From Caprella mutica (lineage: Eukaryota; Arthropoda; Malacostraca; Amphipoda; Caprellidae), in the NCBI GenBank assembly GCA_947561585.1, contig CANNZV010001140.1, forward strand, positions 1 to 64,000: DNA of 64,000 bases. The letters run 5' to 3'. Below are positions 44,887 to 57,268 of the stretch, piece by piece. The notes under the pieces are model-generated. The model saw only the letters and a list, made by a program, of their open reading frames with translations. It did not search any database and was not told the DNA's origin. A program made the position numbers and the translations under genes. The first letter of the stretch is position 1; each line of letters starts with the position of its first letter.

Positions 44887-47525
44887 TTAAAATAAATGTC
44901 GTTTTACTAATTTCTTGGAACGATTTTGTTTTTTAATTTTTTTAGCTTCCCTTCTACTTTTTGAAACATCTGATTTGTTAAGATACCTAATCCGAAAATA
45001 TGTCCTACATCTAAAATAAAACTCTACTACCTCTATGGGAAGATCAACAACAGCCACAGCAGCACTAGTGAGGTTTGTGACCGAATTAGATTCAATTTTA
45101 ATGCAAATTTGATCATTCTCGGGCTCATTGTGATGACTCCTAAATAACGTTTCAAGTTTTTCAAATTTAGGTTTCTCACTATCTGCAATTCTTTTAAGTC
45201 CCCCTCTATTTTTGAATTCAATGAAGTCATCTTTAGTCATATCATAAGAAGCTAACCCACCCAAGTTTCTATATTTATTACTGAATTTTTGTACCAAAAA
45301 CCCTAGAACATAATCAAATCCATCTTCCTCTTTATCTAGAGCAGTGTTATCGGATAACAGTAATGTTTCTACATCACATAGATCAATATTGGTTTTAGGT
45401 GGTTTCTTAATTGGAGAACTGAGATTATTCAAAGAACTAAGACTAGACACGACAATATCATCTTTATCTAATAGCTCTGTGTTTGATGCCACAGAAGTCA
45501 AACATTCATGCTTATTAACTATGATGACCCTTTTCATTATTTGTTTGAATGCAAGTGCATCAGGGTGATCATAAGTTCCATCCATTTGCCTAATTAATCC
45601 AAAGAGATGCTCTAGTACATCTTGGTTCAATCGTCTAGTTAAAATGTATCTGAATTTGAACGTTTCTTTGAGATCATTGAAAAGATTAGAGATGGATTTG
45701 GAACTTATGATCACCCCATACATAAATTTGAATTTTATATTATTAACAGTTGCATTTTTCATGTTATCAATCATTGTGGATAATATCTTGGTATTTGCTA
45801 TTTGTGAAGCCGTTATCAGATTTATTATTGAAAGAACTATTCATTACATCGAACCAGTCATTCGTATCTTTAATGAATTGAGCAGTTTGGACCTAAGTGG
45901 GAGATTCAAGTTCATTTTTGGTTATACCTAAGTACATCAGCGCATCATAGACGCTGTTAGAAAGTAACTGGTCTGCAAGCCGTACCTTCTGCCTACCATT
46001 ACCCACAACAGTAAGGTTATCCATGCCGATTTTATGACAAATGTTCAGATCTCCAGATTGGTGCTGTAGCAATTCAAATAAAGGGGCGGAATTTATAAAT
46101 TTATCATTGAATTTTATACCATAATCTAATAAATTATTTCTAATTAGTTTTAATAGATGTGGCACATCAGCAAAGGCATGTATAACCCTATCTGCAGAAG
46201 AGTGTGGGAAGTTTGGCTTTTCTTCAGTTACATTAAGGGCCTTGAACAGACCTTGATTACTCCCACCTAGGTCACAGACTATTCCATACACAGAAAAACC
46301 ACTGTCTTCTAGTCTTTGTATTATTGAACTTAAAATTGTAGGAGTCATATCTGAATTGTATTGATAGTATACTGGTTGTTTCCAGTTATTCAAAATTCCC
46401 CTTGCCATACAAACCTGAACTTTGTCATAGTCAGGATAATTGCTATCGGAGGCTCTATCGTAAGAGTATTTAGGAGTCAAACTCATTTCGTCAAAACTCA
46501 ACATGCAAACTCTCTCTCCTTTAGTCATTGAAGATGATCTTATGGAGAGAATTTTAAAAACGATATTCAACAGGCCTGGCTCGACATTAATATTTTTGAT
46601 GTATGCATTAAGTGAAGGAATTGATGGCAAGGGGAGTTTCAATTTTTTAATTGCATATTTATATGCTTTTGTTGAAACACTTCTGAATGCCAATCCTGGG
46701 ACAATATCTTCTTCAGACCATTTTGCAACTTTTTTACCTGTAAGTAATTTCCTGATTTGAATTTTAGAAAAGTAGGGAGATAACTTATTTTCTATTGAAA
46801 TTAACGCATCTTCAGATGCTTTAGGAGCAAGCTTTAAAAGTTGATGTTTCAAAGTATTATTGTCTCTAATTAAACTATTGATTTTAATTTTCTGATTTAT
46901 TCTTTCATTATTTGAAGTGAGAAATTTTTCCTCTAAAGAAGATACTCTATCATTGGCAATCAGAAGTGTCTCATAAATATTCTGGTTCAATTTATGGAAA
47001 TCATAACAAGATTTCTTCCTACAGTAATTAATATGTGAATTTGCATCAGATTCCATTCTCTGCGATGGTCCAGCAGAGTCCATTCTCTGCGATGGTCCGG
47101 CAGATTCCATTCTCTGCGATGGTCCGGCAGATTCCATTCTCTGCGATGGTCCAGCAGAGTCCATTCTCTGTGATGGTCCAGCAGAGTCCATTCTCTGCGA
47201 TGGTCCGGCAGAGTCCATTCTCTGTGATGGTCCAGCAAAGTCCATTCTCTGTGATGGTCCAGCAGAGTCCATTCTCTGCGATGGTCCGGCAGAGTCCATT
47301 CTATGCGATGGTCCGGCAGATTCCATTCTATGCGATGGTCCGGCAGAGTCCATTCTCTGCGATGGTCCGGCAGAGTCCATTCTCTGCGATGGTCCGGCAG
47401 AGTCCATTCTCTGCGAGGGTCCGGCAGAGTCCACCCTTAGAGATGTACCGGCAGAGTCTATGATTTGCCCAGCTGATTCTTCCAGCTGACATAAAAATGT
47501 ATCCCATGTTGCACTAGTTGGATAT
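44887..47525 (-). pseudogene. P-element/THAP9-like transposase, broken
   Basis: The main frame 47434-45893 (513 codons) and a downstream frame 45774-44887 (295 codons) together match P-superfamily transposases. A 9-residue repeat region covers the first ~130 codons, followed by a Leu-rich coiled-coil-like stretch. The RNase H-like core has LSFDEMSL (about 314), MARGILNNWKQPVYYQY, VCDLGGSNQGLF (about 387) and FADVPHLLKLIRNN (about 421). The C-terminal part has YILTRRLNQDVLEHLFGLIRQ and a GFDYVLGFLVQKF segment. A TAG after LESPT and a frameshift near 45775 separate the two frames. A polypyrimidine-AG acceptor (TTTTCAG) at 47526 suggests this exon begins at 47525. No THAP zinc finger is visible. 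It is decayed as written. Confidence 0.85.
47045..47460 (-). repeat. In-frame 27-bp coding minisatellite
   Basis: About 15 copies of a 27-bp unit (plus strand AGTCCATTCTCTGCGATGGT CCGGCAG) encode a repeated MDSAGPSQR nonapeptide at the N-terminus of the P-like transposase frame. Variants change Asp to Glu, Gln to His and Gly context only mildly. No unit breaks the frame. Confidence 0.92.
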
Positions 47526-48047
47526 CTGAAAATTTTAATACAAAGTGGAAAGTTAGGTACCCTAATTTTGTAATAAAAAAAATTGAAATATATATCTGAA
47601 AACGAAATAAGAAACCCTCCTGCATAAGAAATTGCTTGGTTTCACATATTATATTATATATACTATTATAATTTTGTAAATACATACTCAAATAATATTG
47701 GCGAACATGTGGCTCAAAAGAACATAACCATTCATTTAATTAATTAGGACAAGGTGAATATTCATAAACTACAATTAATGGCAAAGACATTGGCCCCAAT
47801 AATATCAACTGACATTATTTGGTATAAACTGAGTGAGAACCCTCTGACTTACTTATAAAAGACAATTTACTTTGTTGAAAAGATTTTTGGATTTCAATTT
47901 GATAAAAGAAGTGTTAAGCATTTAATGCAAAATTTTATAGTTATATTTGTGAGGCAGCCAAGTTGTTTAATATAGCTACCATCAATTGAAAATGGAAACC
48001 ATAATCTAGCTGGTAATTAATGGGTGTTTTAATCTAGTGATATATAC

Positions 48048-48119
48048 CTTCAGGTGGATGAGCAACACGGTCCTGTTGGTATTGTACTGATGCACGGTTA
48101 CTAAGTGCTGCAGTTGCAT
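48048..48119 (-). other. Possible upstream exon of the P-like gene
   Basis: 72 bp bounded by TTTATTCCAG and GTATATA on the minus strand. One frame reads ATAALSNRASVQYQQDRVAHPP. Joining it to the 47525 exon in the frame used there meets a TGA, so either the exon, the splice pair or the gene is damaged. Tentative. Confidence 0.25.
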
Positions 48120-48219
48120 CTGGAATAAAAAAAATGTTTTTTAATGCTATATATATTTTGTGAGTTAAAAACTAGTGTACAAATAGCTATTTTTAATTAT
48201 TTATTATTATAATGGTATA

Positions 48220-48460
48220 ATTTAACCCTCTCTGACATCAAAAAGGAAATTAAAAACAAGGACCTCAGAGAACAACTTAAGAGGAACGTGGCTCCATAAT
48301 TAAAGTCACCCACCACAGTCAGTAGCAATGCTCATGGGTGCAGAAAAGATACTCCATGCCTACAGTCACCTATAAGGCTATAACTACACCTGTGATGAAA
48401 GGGTGATAGTTCTCGTTATAGCTACTGCCCTTACTCGCTCAACAGGTCATTATTATTATT
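48220..48460. repeat. Possible 3' fragment of a non-LTR element or SINE
   Basis: GC-richer than its neighbours and ends in GGTCATTATTATTATTTT, an ATT-type tail as seen on some non-LTR elements and SINEs. A GGCTATAACTACACCTGTGA stretch precedes it. No domain is identified. Confidence 0.3.
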
Positions 48461-49335
48461 TTACATTAAAGATTGATCTTAATTTTTAACTATATTTTTC
48501 AATTATTTATTGATGATGAATGGCACTTTGGCAGTCAGAATTTGTGAGTTTGAATCTTTGATGTCCTAATTATTTCTGAATTAATTCAATTATTAATAAC
48601 AATAATTGATAATTTTCTCCATTTATTGTTAATTCTTATTCTGTAGACTTGGCAAAAAACATTCAAATATAGGAATTACTTCAAAAATATTCACACAGAA
48701 TATTTCTAAATTGTCTCCCATATAATGCAGACCAGAGTAGAATAGTTGATTCTGGATAAGTGTAACACATTTTTTCACTTTCCAAATTCATGTTGAGTTT
48801 GTTACAATAGGGTACATTTCTAAATTTTCTGTACTGTAGAGTTCAATGAAAATTATGAAATGCTCTATTCTTTTATATTAGCTACCTTATTATGTGGAAA
48901 TTTAAACAAAATATACTAGGTATAATTTAATTTTTATTATGTTACATATAATTTATAAATATTAAAAGTATGACTTAATTTATGTTTATGCCTTATGGGT
49001 CATTATTAAAATAATTTAATGTAAATTGAGAGTTTATCTTCTAATTAGAGAATTTTTCCCTAAGAAGTAATTTAGAGGTTGGACTAAACCCACTCTGCGT
49101 AATATGTCTCCTGGCTCTCGGAGATTTTAAATTAAGGTAGAGTCACTCTGAGACTCATCAGTAGATTCAGAATCTCCCACAGCTAAATTAATGGTAACAT
49201 AGAAATTGATTCAAAATCTCCAGACTGCAGAATAAGGAACATTTTTTCATGACTCTCAGCAACAAATCTGAGCCCAATTTTAGAAATGGAAATCTCTGCG
49301 GGAGATCATGAATTAATTCCTATGTAAGCCTGTAA
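48461..49335. other. Intergenic, no supported gene
   Basis: AT-rich; short motifs such as TCTGCAG and GAGAATC recur. Nothing recognised. Confidence 0.4.
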
Positions 49336-50229
49336 GGCCCATACTATACTGGCAGTTTCACCACCCTGTTTATGCCACTACCACCCTGTTTATGTCACTA
49401 CCAAGGAAGTTATAGTACTAAGGAAGCGGTGTAACGGCTAAACCAACAACGTATAAGCGGAACCATCGTGTTAACACCTTGTTGTTAGCAATTAGTCAAG
49501 TGAGCTTCCTTGTCTCTCTTCGCTTCAGTCAAAACAGCTTCCTTGGCGTCTTGTTGTTGTTCCGCTGTGTCGTGTGGTGACGTCACAGCACACATATGAC
49601 GTCACCCTAGCAACAGACTGACAGTTCAGGGAGCATTCGCACACGGCCAGTGACGTTTGAGAAACGAGGGAGGTTGCACGCATCTAGCACACGCTCCAAC
49701 AAACGCTTATTTAAGTCATTAACATTGCATCTGTTGCCTAAATATTCATCAATTAATCTTCTTACATCAGTTAAATGTCCATAGATGAGAAAATTATTGA
49801 GCAAAATGATCAGATACCTAAAGTATTTTGAAGAATAATGTGTAAGTTAACATCAGCTGTTGTGCTAACGAGAATCGTTACTCAGTCAGGTCTGAGAGCG
49901 ACGCACACACGTGTACTCTCCCTCGTTTCTAAATCTACACTAGAAGCTAACACGATTGTAACGGCTTCCATGGGCTATGTTAGCCGCCTGGTCACTACCC
50001 TGTTTATGCCTCTTCAATTAACCACGGTTAAATGAATGGGAAAGCAAATTTGCATAGTATATTGGAGTTGCTACCACCTTAGCAGTCTGTGTTGCTACGG
50101 TGGCACTGCATCTGGACGCATTACTACCGCCGCAGTAGCAACGATTTGCAAAGAATACTGGGCAGTTTCACTTTGACAGTCAAAGTATAAGCACATACAC
50201 AGACCAGTATAAAATAGAAAATATGCCAA

Positions 50230-50580
50230 TATGAATACAGCTAATATAAAAAATATATATATATTTTTTTATATATAATTCTTTACATAAATTTTTATTT
50301 AGATATATATTTGTTAAATAGCTACATTTTTTTACATATTATTTTTTAATTATATACTTTTTTTTTTACTATTGATTCCCCATTAATTTTAATGGGGAAG
50401 TACACTATAATATATATATATATATATACATATCAATCACACTCGAGAATTTAAAAAATAAACACAATATTTTTAGAAAAATGAATTTTTTTCATAAAAT
50501 AAAATAATTTAGAAAAAAATATCAGAAATCTCAAAAAAAATTCATTCATTTATAAAATTTGTATTGAATAAACATTCAAT
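50230..50580. repeat. Low-complexity AT region with (TA)n microsatellite
   Basis: Long A/T runs, with a (TA) run at 50409-50427. Nothing else. Confidence 0.7.
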
Positions 50581-50726
50581 TTCTACAGAAAACATTGTAT
50601 AGACTGCAAAGCGTATCTGGTGCATTCTCTCTCCCCAGTATACTTTGCAAGCAGTGAGAAAGTGGCGGATACATTCTCACCGCCTAGTATACTTTGAATG
50701 TTAAGAAGCAGTAGCAGGGCAGTGAC

Positions 50727-51155
50727 CACAGAACATTGAATAGAAGAAGTGTAGATCCCATTATATTGCTCTTGAGTGCCGTTTACAGTGACGTCACTTA
50801 AACTAGAGCCACTCAGCCAATCAGAGGCTTCGTTTCACCAGTTCTGTTTGAGTCCGTATTTTGAATGCGTATTACAACCGAAATGGTGTCAATTTGTGTT
50901 TGTTGCAAAGAAGATTAATTTATTATTGCTTAGTAGCTGGGCTATAGAATATAGATAATCGTGTACATAATTTGGTAGGAAGATATAACTCCCAGCAAAG
51001 ATAATGAGCTGAGGTAGAATGCACGCTCAAACTGTTTTAGAGAGAGTGTTTATAGTGACGTCAGCGATCAATGGACGTGATTAGTTGAAATTTTACGACT
51101 GTGTACACCATGTGTACACGTTCGATCTGAGCTTCTTCTTATTCAATGTTCTGTG
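50727..51155. mobile_element. Foldback/MITE element D, copy 2 (429 bp), 8-bp TSD
   Basis: Ends CACAGAACATTGAATAGAAG and inverted match CTTATTCAATGTTCTGTG. Perfect 8-bp duplication GCAGTGAC (50719-50726 and 51156-51163). Contains TGACGTCA at 50789-50796 and 51056-51063 and CAGCCAATCAGAG at 50814-50826. The GC-rich duplication and CA start would suit the P superfamily; hAT is the alternative. Confidence 0.85.
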
Positions 51156-51616
51156 GCAGTGACACTGCGGCGGTGAAACTACTAGTGTAGTAGGTATACG
51201 CATTACCATTAATTTAGCTGCAGGAGATTTTCAATTAATTCCTATGTTACCATAAACTTAGATTACTTAGCTGCGGGATATTTTAAAAAACTTGGCTATT
51301 TTGGAGAGAAATTTCAAAATCTTCAGAGAGAAATTGCCACAAAAACTAAATAAAGACGTACATTCCTGTTGTCTATTGAGTTGATATTGTCGAAAATTCC
51401 ATGTTTCAAAGTGTGGCAGGAAAGTCCCCAGCTTGGTGGAAAAAATGGATCAAGGTCACCACATTTAAGATAACTTGAAGAAGAAATATGACTTCCTAGT
51501 GAAGATTTAACACTTGAAACATCTTTATGCATCATGTCTGACTATCTGATGCTTGTGTATCACTTGAGACTATCTATAAGTGATTTACTTGCTATTTATA
51601 GGTTTCCAAACTCATC

Positions 51617-51669
51617 CCCCCCCCTCCCCCATTCTACATAATCAGATTCCTGCTGATTATGTAGAATCT
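51617..51669. repeat. C-tract and perfect 15-bp hairpin
   Basis: CATCCCCCCCCTCCCCC is followed by ATTCTACATAATCAG, seven bases and CTGATTATGTAGAAT: a perfect 15-bp stem. Confidence 0.7.
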
Positions 51670-54600
51670 GAAGTAGAAAATCAGAAATTCCTGCTGAGTT
51701 CATTGAGTTAACCTAGACAAAATCTCTGCAGAGTTTCTCAAATTCTCCATAAATCTGGATCAGAGTTATATGGTTCTGTAGACTGGATGCTATCATGCTG
51801 GCAGCCACAGAAGAAAACCCAAATTCTGACAGAGTTACCTGGATTCACAACTCGAGAATTCATAATCTCAACGACAGAGTAACTGGTAAATTGTTCATAG
51901 AGATCTCTTATTCTGTTTGTAGCAAAATTAATGTAAATATAGGAATTAAATCAAAATTGATCGGAGAGAATATCCCAAATATCTCCCATATTCATTATTC
52001 TGCAGACTGGAGTCAGAATTTATTAATGATTACCTCTGCATAGTATGATAGTGCATAGTATTAGACTATTAGTAAACTAAGTAAAGCATGCAGTGCAGAG
52101 TTCACATTTTTTCAAATATTATGAAATATATAACTGATTTGCCACAGTCTGCAGAATATGGGACATTTTTAACATTTTCTGTGTGAACAATCCTTAATTT
52201 CCTCCTATACTTACATGTATTTAACTAAGAAAAAAAGCCAAAATAAAGGATTTCTTGGAGAACAGTTTACCAGTTCCTGCAGTCTGGCAGTGATTTGTAG
52301 TAGTTAAAACTTAAAAGAAACAATCAGAAGTCTGAAGAGAGTTATTTTTCCATCATGGGAGGTCGGGCAGCTGCCATAGAATGAATAATGCAGACGCCAG
52401 ACCAGAGTGGAATAATAACTCATTTCAGATTAACTAGTAACTCTGTTAGGAATTTAGAATGGACAAAAATTACTCATTTTAACCCAAAAAATGCAGAAAT
52501 CAGTAAATTATTTTATAAATTTCAACTCCGCAGTGAAAACTGATGTAAAATAAGTCATTTATGCTTCACAATTCAGACAATTGTGTTTGTTGTGATGATA
52601 AACATCACTAATGGGAATGCATGAAGTTAGGAGTAACTCTGTTAGAAAAGAAACCAATTTCTGGTAACACTCATTGCTAACTAATATAAATAATTAGAAT
52701 TGCGGTCGGCAAACGATAACGGAGTAAGATAGGCTTCGACCAATTGACTCAATAAGCAGTCAATGGGTTCATTTTTTCACGTTTCATCAAATGATAAACA
52801 TAATTCTATATTTTTAAAGTTCTAATGATGCGTTCACCTCGCTGAATAGATCAAAATGTTCGTAAATAACCAGCAAATAAGATTACAATTCACTTCATCA
52901 CTAATTCTGAGTAAATACTTATAATTTTAAAGTTAAACACAATTTGGTCGAAATATCGGTTCGGTCGGCGATTCGATTCTTACTCTATATATCACTATTT
53001 TGCCTATAATATTGTAAGGGAAAATTGCTAAATCAATATTGTTAGTCAGTTACCTAGTGCATGGAAGACTAGCCAATTGAATTAATTTGTTTGCTGGCTT
53101 TTTCAAGATTTTTTTTTTGAAAAGTTAGAGTACCTAGTTCTGTGCACCACTTACAGACTAATAATTATCTTCTAAATTTCATAATTATCTCTGATGACTT
53201 GATTGTTCTGTTGGCAGTCTGCAGAATATGGAATATTTTTTATCCTTTTCTGTGAAAATTATCTTTAGGTTTCTTTTACTTTTATTTCAATGAGAAGTTG
53301 AGAACAATAATGAGATCAGTTTCTATGGACTTTGATATATGATGATCAGTTAATGGGATTTTTAAAATTCAGTGCATTTATTACATTCAACTGTAACCTG
53401 TATGCCAAATAGATTTTAAATAGTGTATTCTTTACTATCAAATATTTTAATTTAAACACCAGACTACTGAAACTGGTAAATTGTTCTAAAATTCTCTATT
53501 TTGCATTCTGTTTTCAACAAAATAAATTTAAATTGAAGAAGATAAGTATTTTTTGCACAGAAAATATTTAAAAAATTAATATTCAGCAGATTTGATTTGA
53601 GATAGTTACTTTCTGGCTTCTGGTAACAATTTAATTAGTTGGGACTGAAATGCTCTCTGAAATCAACCTAAATTACTACTTCTATGGAATTTTAACTTTT
53701 TATAGATACCATGACTTTCATGTGGCTCTTTTTTCAGAGTAATATGATATGAATTTTTGGTAACAGTAGCTACAAAGTGAATGAAATTAAGTAGCTAGTA
53801 CTTTTTCTTTACATTTAATTCTATGTTGTCATCAATAGCTGCGTGATAGCTAATTGATTATTTTTCTCATTCAATTATATTCATTCTCTGCTTTCAAATC
53901 TACTTTATTTAATTCTAATTTAGAGAAGTCCATTGGATAAAGGAAATATGTTCTTGCTGTTACCTAATCTAAGACTGTTTATATCTCTTGCGGATGATTA
54001 TTTTAACAATTAAGTCAATTATCATTATATTCATTGTGAATTTTAGTTTTTTTGCTAATCATTGCTACATAGCTAGTCAGTAATTAGCCTTAATCTCTCA
54101 ATTGTTCTAACTATTCTCAACAATTTCCTAATTCCATATTTTTGCAGACACCAGAGACATTCTAATGAAGACATTTGGGGTGGCTTGCCTACTTTTGCTA
54201 ACATCATCACAACAACAAGAGATTGAGGCCCACAACTGCTGATGTTGGTGTTAACTTTTAGAGGTAAGTTTTACCTATTTATTTGACTTGTAGCTAACTA
54301 TGAATGGGAAGATCTTCATTAATCGATGATTTGTAATTTTCTTTTCAGTCATATGGCTAACTATTGAAGAGGATAGCTTGGCAAGAGAAGTAATCTTCCT
54401 TCTTAGTCTCATTCCAGCCACCCATCTTCAAAGTCTTCTGAAGTTGATCAATATTATGTTTCCTCTGATGACATTATATTTTGAGTGCCAACACTTTTTA
54501 AATGCGATTGATGTAGCATTTTAAACTATTCCAAGTTTTGAATTTGCAATATTGAAAGGAGTGCTGAAACATTTTTTTTACTTTACTGTGAACATCATTG

Positions 54601-55249
54601 TACGATATTCCTTCAATGTTATGATATGAAAGCTCCATGCGTCACTGATTTGTTGAGTCGCTTTGAGAAATAGCTAGCTGTGAACAATTCAGTTCATGAA
54701 CTACTAAATGACTTTTTATTTCTTTGGGTACTTAAATCTTGGAGCTACAAGGAAGCTTTATTTGGGCCTTTTTAAACATAACTATATATAATCTAGTTGC
54801 AGTTTCTCCTTTGATGGTGTGATCTCAAATTTAGTAATTTATTAAATGAGTTAATAGAATTGTTATATTTCTTAAATATTTTATTCATGTTTAATAATAC
54901 ATAAATTGGTAACTTTTTCAATTTGTATAGCTTCTGAGAAACTATTATAATTTTCTACTTACTAATGATTACCAAGTAATGTGTGTTTCTGAAATTTACA
55001 TTTTATATTAAATGTAATTAATTAATTTTGAGTTTTGTTACAATGATTTGATAAATATGGAAAGATTTGCTAAATATCCAATTTAATTATTTATATTGTA
55101 TCTATTTTAACTAACTTAACATAAGTATTATCACTCTATATTTAATAGTTAATCTTCATGCTGTATTATATATGAATTCTTATGAATTTGATTACTACAC
55201 TATTTTGTAATTGAGTGTAGCTAAAGTAAACATTATCCAAGTGACTAAA
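51670..55249. other. Intergenic, no supported gene
   Basis: AT-rich. TTTTTGCAG (about 54141-54149), AGAGGTAAGT (54258-54267) and CTTTTCAG (54341-54348) are good splice-like signals, followed by an open plus-strand stretch to about 54524. No protein family is recognised and the exons are short, so I do not call a gene. Confidence 0.35.
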
Positions 55250-55411
55250 ATAAAATGCATGTAGGTAAAATTGCTTAGCGACTGTAGTTTGAAGGATTAG
55301 TTTATCAGTTAATTATTCTTTTACATGAGGTTTGAATTGCATGCATGTTGGTAAAATAGACAACCAGCTGTAGTTTAATCAATAAGCATGTAGGTAATGT
55401 TTAACCACAGG
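55250..55411. repeat. Diffuse repeats, partner flank of split element A
   Basis: GCATGTAGGTAAAATTGC, GAATTGCATGCATGTTGG and AGCTGTAGTTTAATC resemble, in reverse complement, the repeats at 27900-28072. Confidence 0.55.
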
Positions 55412-55964
55412 CAGAGATGGGCGGGAAAGTACTTCCCAAGTACCAAGTAAAAGTACTAAGTAACAAGTAAGTACTTAAAAGTACTTTCTAAAAAGTACTT
55501 TGCATAATTACTTAGAAGTACTTTTTACAAGTACTTGTTACTTTCCAAGTAAAAAGTACATTTTTTTTCCTTTCAGTCAAGAGATTTTAAAAGATTAAAT
55601 TTAAAATCTCTACAAAATTAATTCTTTTTCTCATCAAAACTGTATTTACAGCAACTGGATAAAAACTAGAGTTTCAAGATGTCCAACATGTTGGAAAATT
55701 GTTTGTCAAGCAGTAAAATTGAAAACTTTGTCAAACAGTAGAATCGAAAACTAAGACTGTAAGACATATTGTACACTTTTATGTGACGGTGAATATTTAT
55801 ATATTCTGACATACAATCATGTATAGAGACTATGAGTTATATTGACCAATTTAAGTACATTGAATATAATTATTTTATGATACCTAGATATCACAACCAA
55901 TATTTACCAAACACATTGACGAATTATAAGCGTGTGGACGTGTACAGTGAGTCACTGTGATGAT
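55412..55964 (+). mobile_element. Element A copy 2, second half (left end), inverted relative to first half
   Basis: Starts CAGAGATGGGCGGGAAAGTA, runs through AAGTACTT repeats and unique sequence resembling 19997-20595, and ends in one satellite unit (GAGTCACTGTGATGAT) at the start of B. The outer 8-mer ACCACAGG is, in reverse complement, CCTGTGGT, one base from the GCTGTGGT beside the first half. Confidence 0.85.
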
Positions 55965-56554
55965 TAGGGCTGTGACTGTAAGGCCTTACAAGATATGCTC
56001 TATAAGCTCTAAAAATATGCTTTATAAGCTCCAAAAATAAGGCTGTAAAACCGTTTCAGATTATGCTTTATAAGCTTTAAGAGCTCGAATACGAAGATGC
56101 ATAAGCTTTTACTAATAGATATGCTTTCAAATATACAATAGTATATAGTTAAAAATTTTCTTTTGGTTGAAGAAAACAAGCAATAATCAAGGGGAACCCT
56201 ATTATTATTTAACTAAATAGGTATCTTTTAAGTAAATAGGTATCTTTCAACTAAATAGGTATCTAATAGATATTTCAGGAAATATAAAATGAACTGATTA
56301 GTAATTTAGTGATTATGTATAAAAGATATTTTCATCTTCAAAGAAAACTATTTAAATAAATAAATATAGCAACCCCTGATTAAACAAATGTAGATTTTAC
56401 ATTGGAAAAATTCATCACTAGAATTCATTTTCCGTGGTAAGGGGCGCGTTAGCACCCTGTCAATGAAGTTAAATTTTATTAGTTGGCTGCACTACAAGTA
56501 TATTCCGGGTGGCACCTCTATGGTTAAAAAATAAAAGGTTACTACCACTTAGAA

Positions 56555-57268
56555 CAGGGGTGGGCACACATTGTATTTTTCAGTGCCGAAAGATGGAATC
56601 TCAGTGCTAATTTTCTTTTCATTTTCTAAATTACTGGGGATACTGATCGAGTAATTATATAATGAGGTGGTAGATTTAATTGAAATACGAACATGTACAA
56701 CGGTACATATTTGGAGCATAAATATTGGTAGTAGGTTTATCATTTGCATTAAAAAGAATTAATATATGATATATAAAAAAATTTCTTCATGTGAAAATAT
56801 CACAATAAAAACAAAAATAAGCTAGCATAAGTAATAATAAGTAACTCATAAATTCACAGGATAAATTACTTACCTAACTTATTAATAATGGGAATTAAAA
56901 ATGATTGCATAAATATTTACCACAGTGTTTGAATGTCCCAAGACAAGCGTATGAAAGATGTAAATTTAACTATCTAGATAAAAGAGACAGAGGTAAATAA
57001 ATTAAATACCGGCACTATTGTAACAATAAACAAAAAAATCCTTAACGGATAAAATTTACTATCAAAGTATCAAGGGCATTCATTATAAATACACTGTTCT
57101 TCAATTAGTTGACCATGCACTTCTATATTATCCTTTTAGTTTATAGAGCAGTCAGGGCTAAAAATTCTTAATTTTCTTTGGAAGAAAATAAAGCACCGTT
57201 TCCCGGGTGGGCAGTGGTGCCTTTTTGAGGGCCAAAATAGCACTGAGTGCTGCATTTGCCCACCCCTG
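56555..57268. mobile_element. hAT-like MITE, 714 bp, present only in the right B copy
   Basis: Ends CAGGGGTGGGCACACATTG and (right, inverted) CAGGGGTGGGCAAATGCAG. Perfect 8-bp duplication ACTTAGAA (56547-56554 and 57269-57276). The left copy has the empty site with a single ACTTAGAA (read TTCTAAGT at about 37798). It is non-coding. Confidence 0.93.

Larger units (their letters stand above)
49336..51195. repeat. Cluster of related repeat fragments with nested element D
   Basis: Variants of GCAAAGTATACTGGGCAGTT TCACC occur at about 49338, 50050, 50142, 50635 (inverted), 50683 (inverted) and 51172 (inverted), suggesting several broken copies of one small element. CRE-like TGACGTCA appears at 49578-49585 and 49597-49604. 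CACCCTGTTTATG is directly repeated at 49371, 49382 and (shortened) 49997. A 65-codon frame (49804-49607 minus) shows no motif. Element boundaries could not be fixed. Confidence 0.45.

Noticed and set aside
45033..47463. Open frames opposite the P-like transposase, including 142 codons at 47035-47463 plus
   Set aside because: Shadows of the coding minisatellite and transposase on the other strand.
49607..49804. 65-codon minus-strand frame
   Set aside because: Lies in a repeat cluster with no homology I can name; too short to support.
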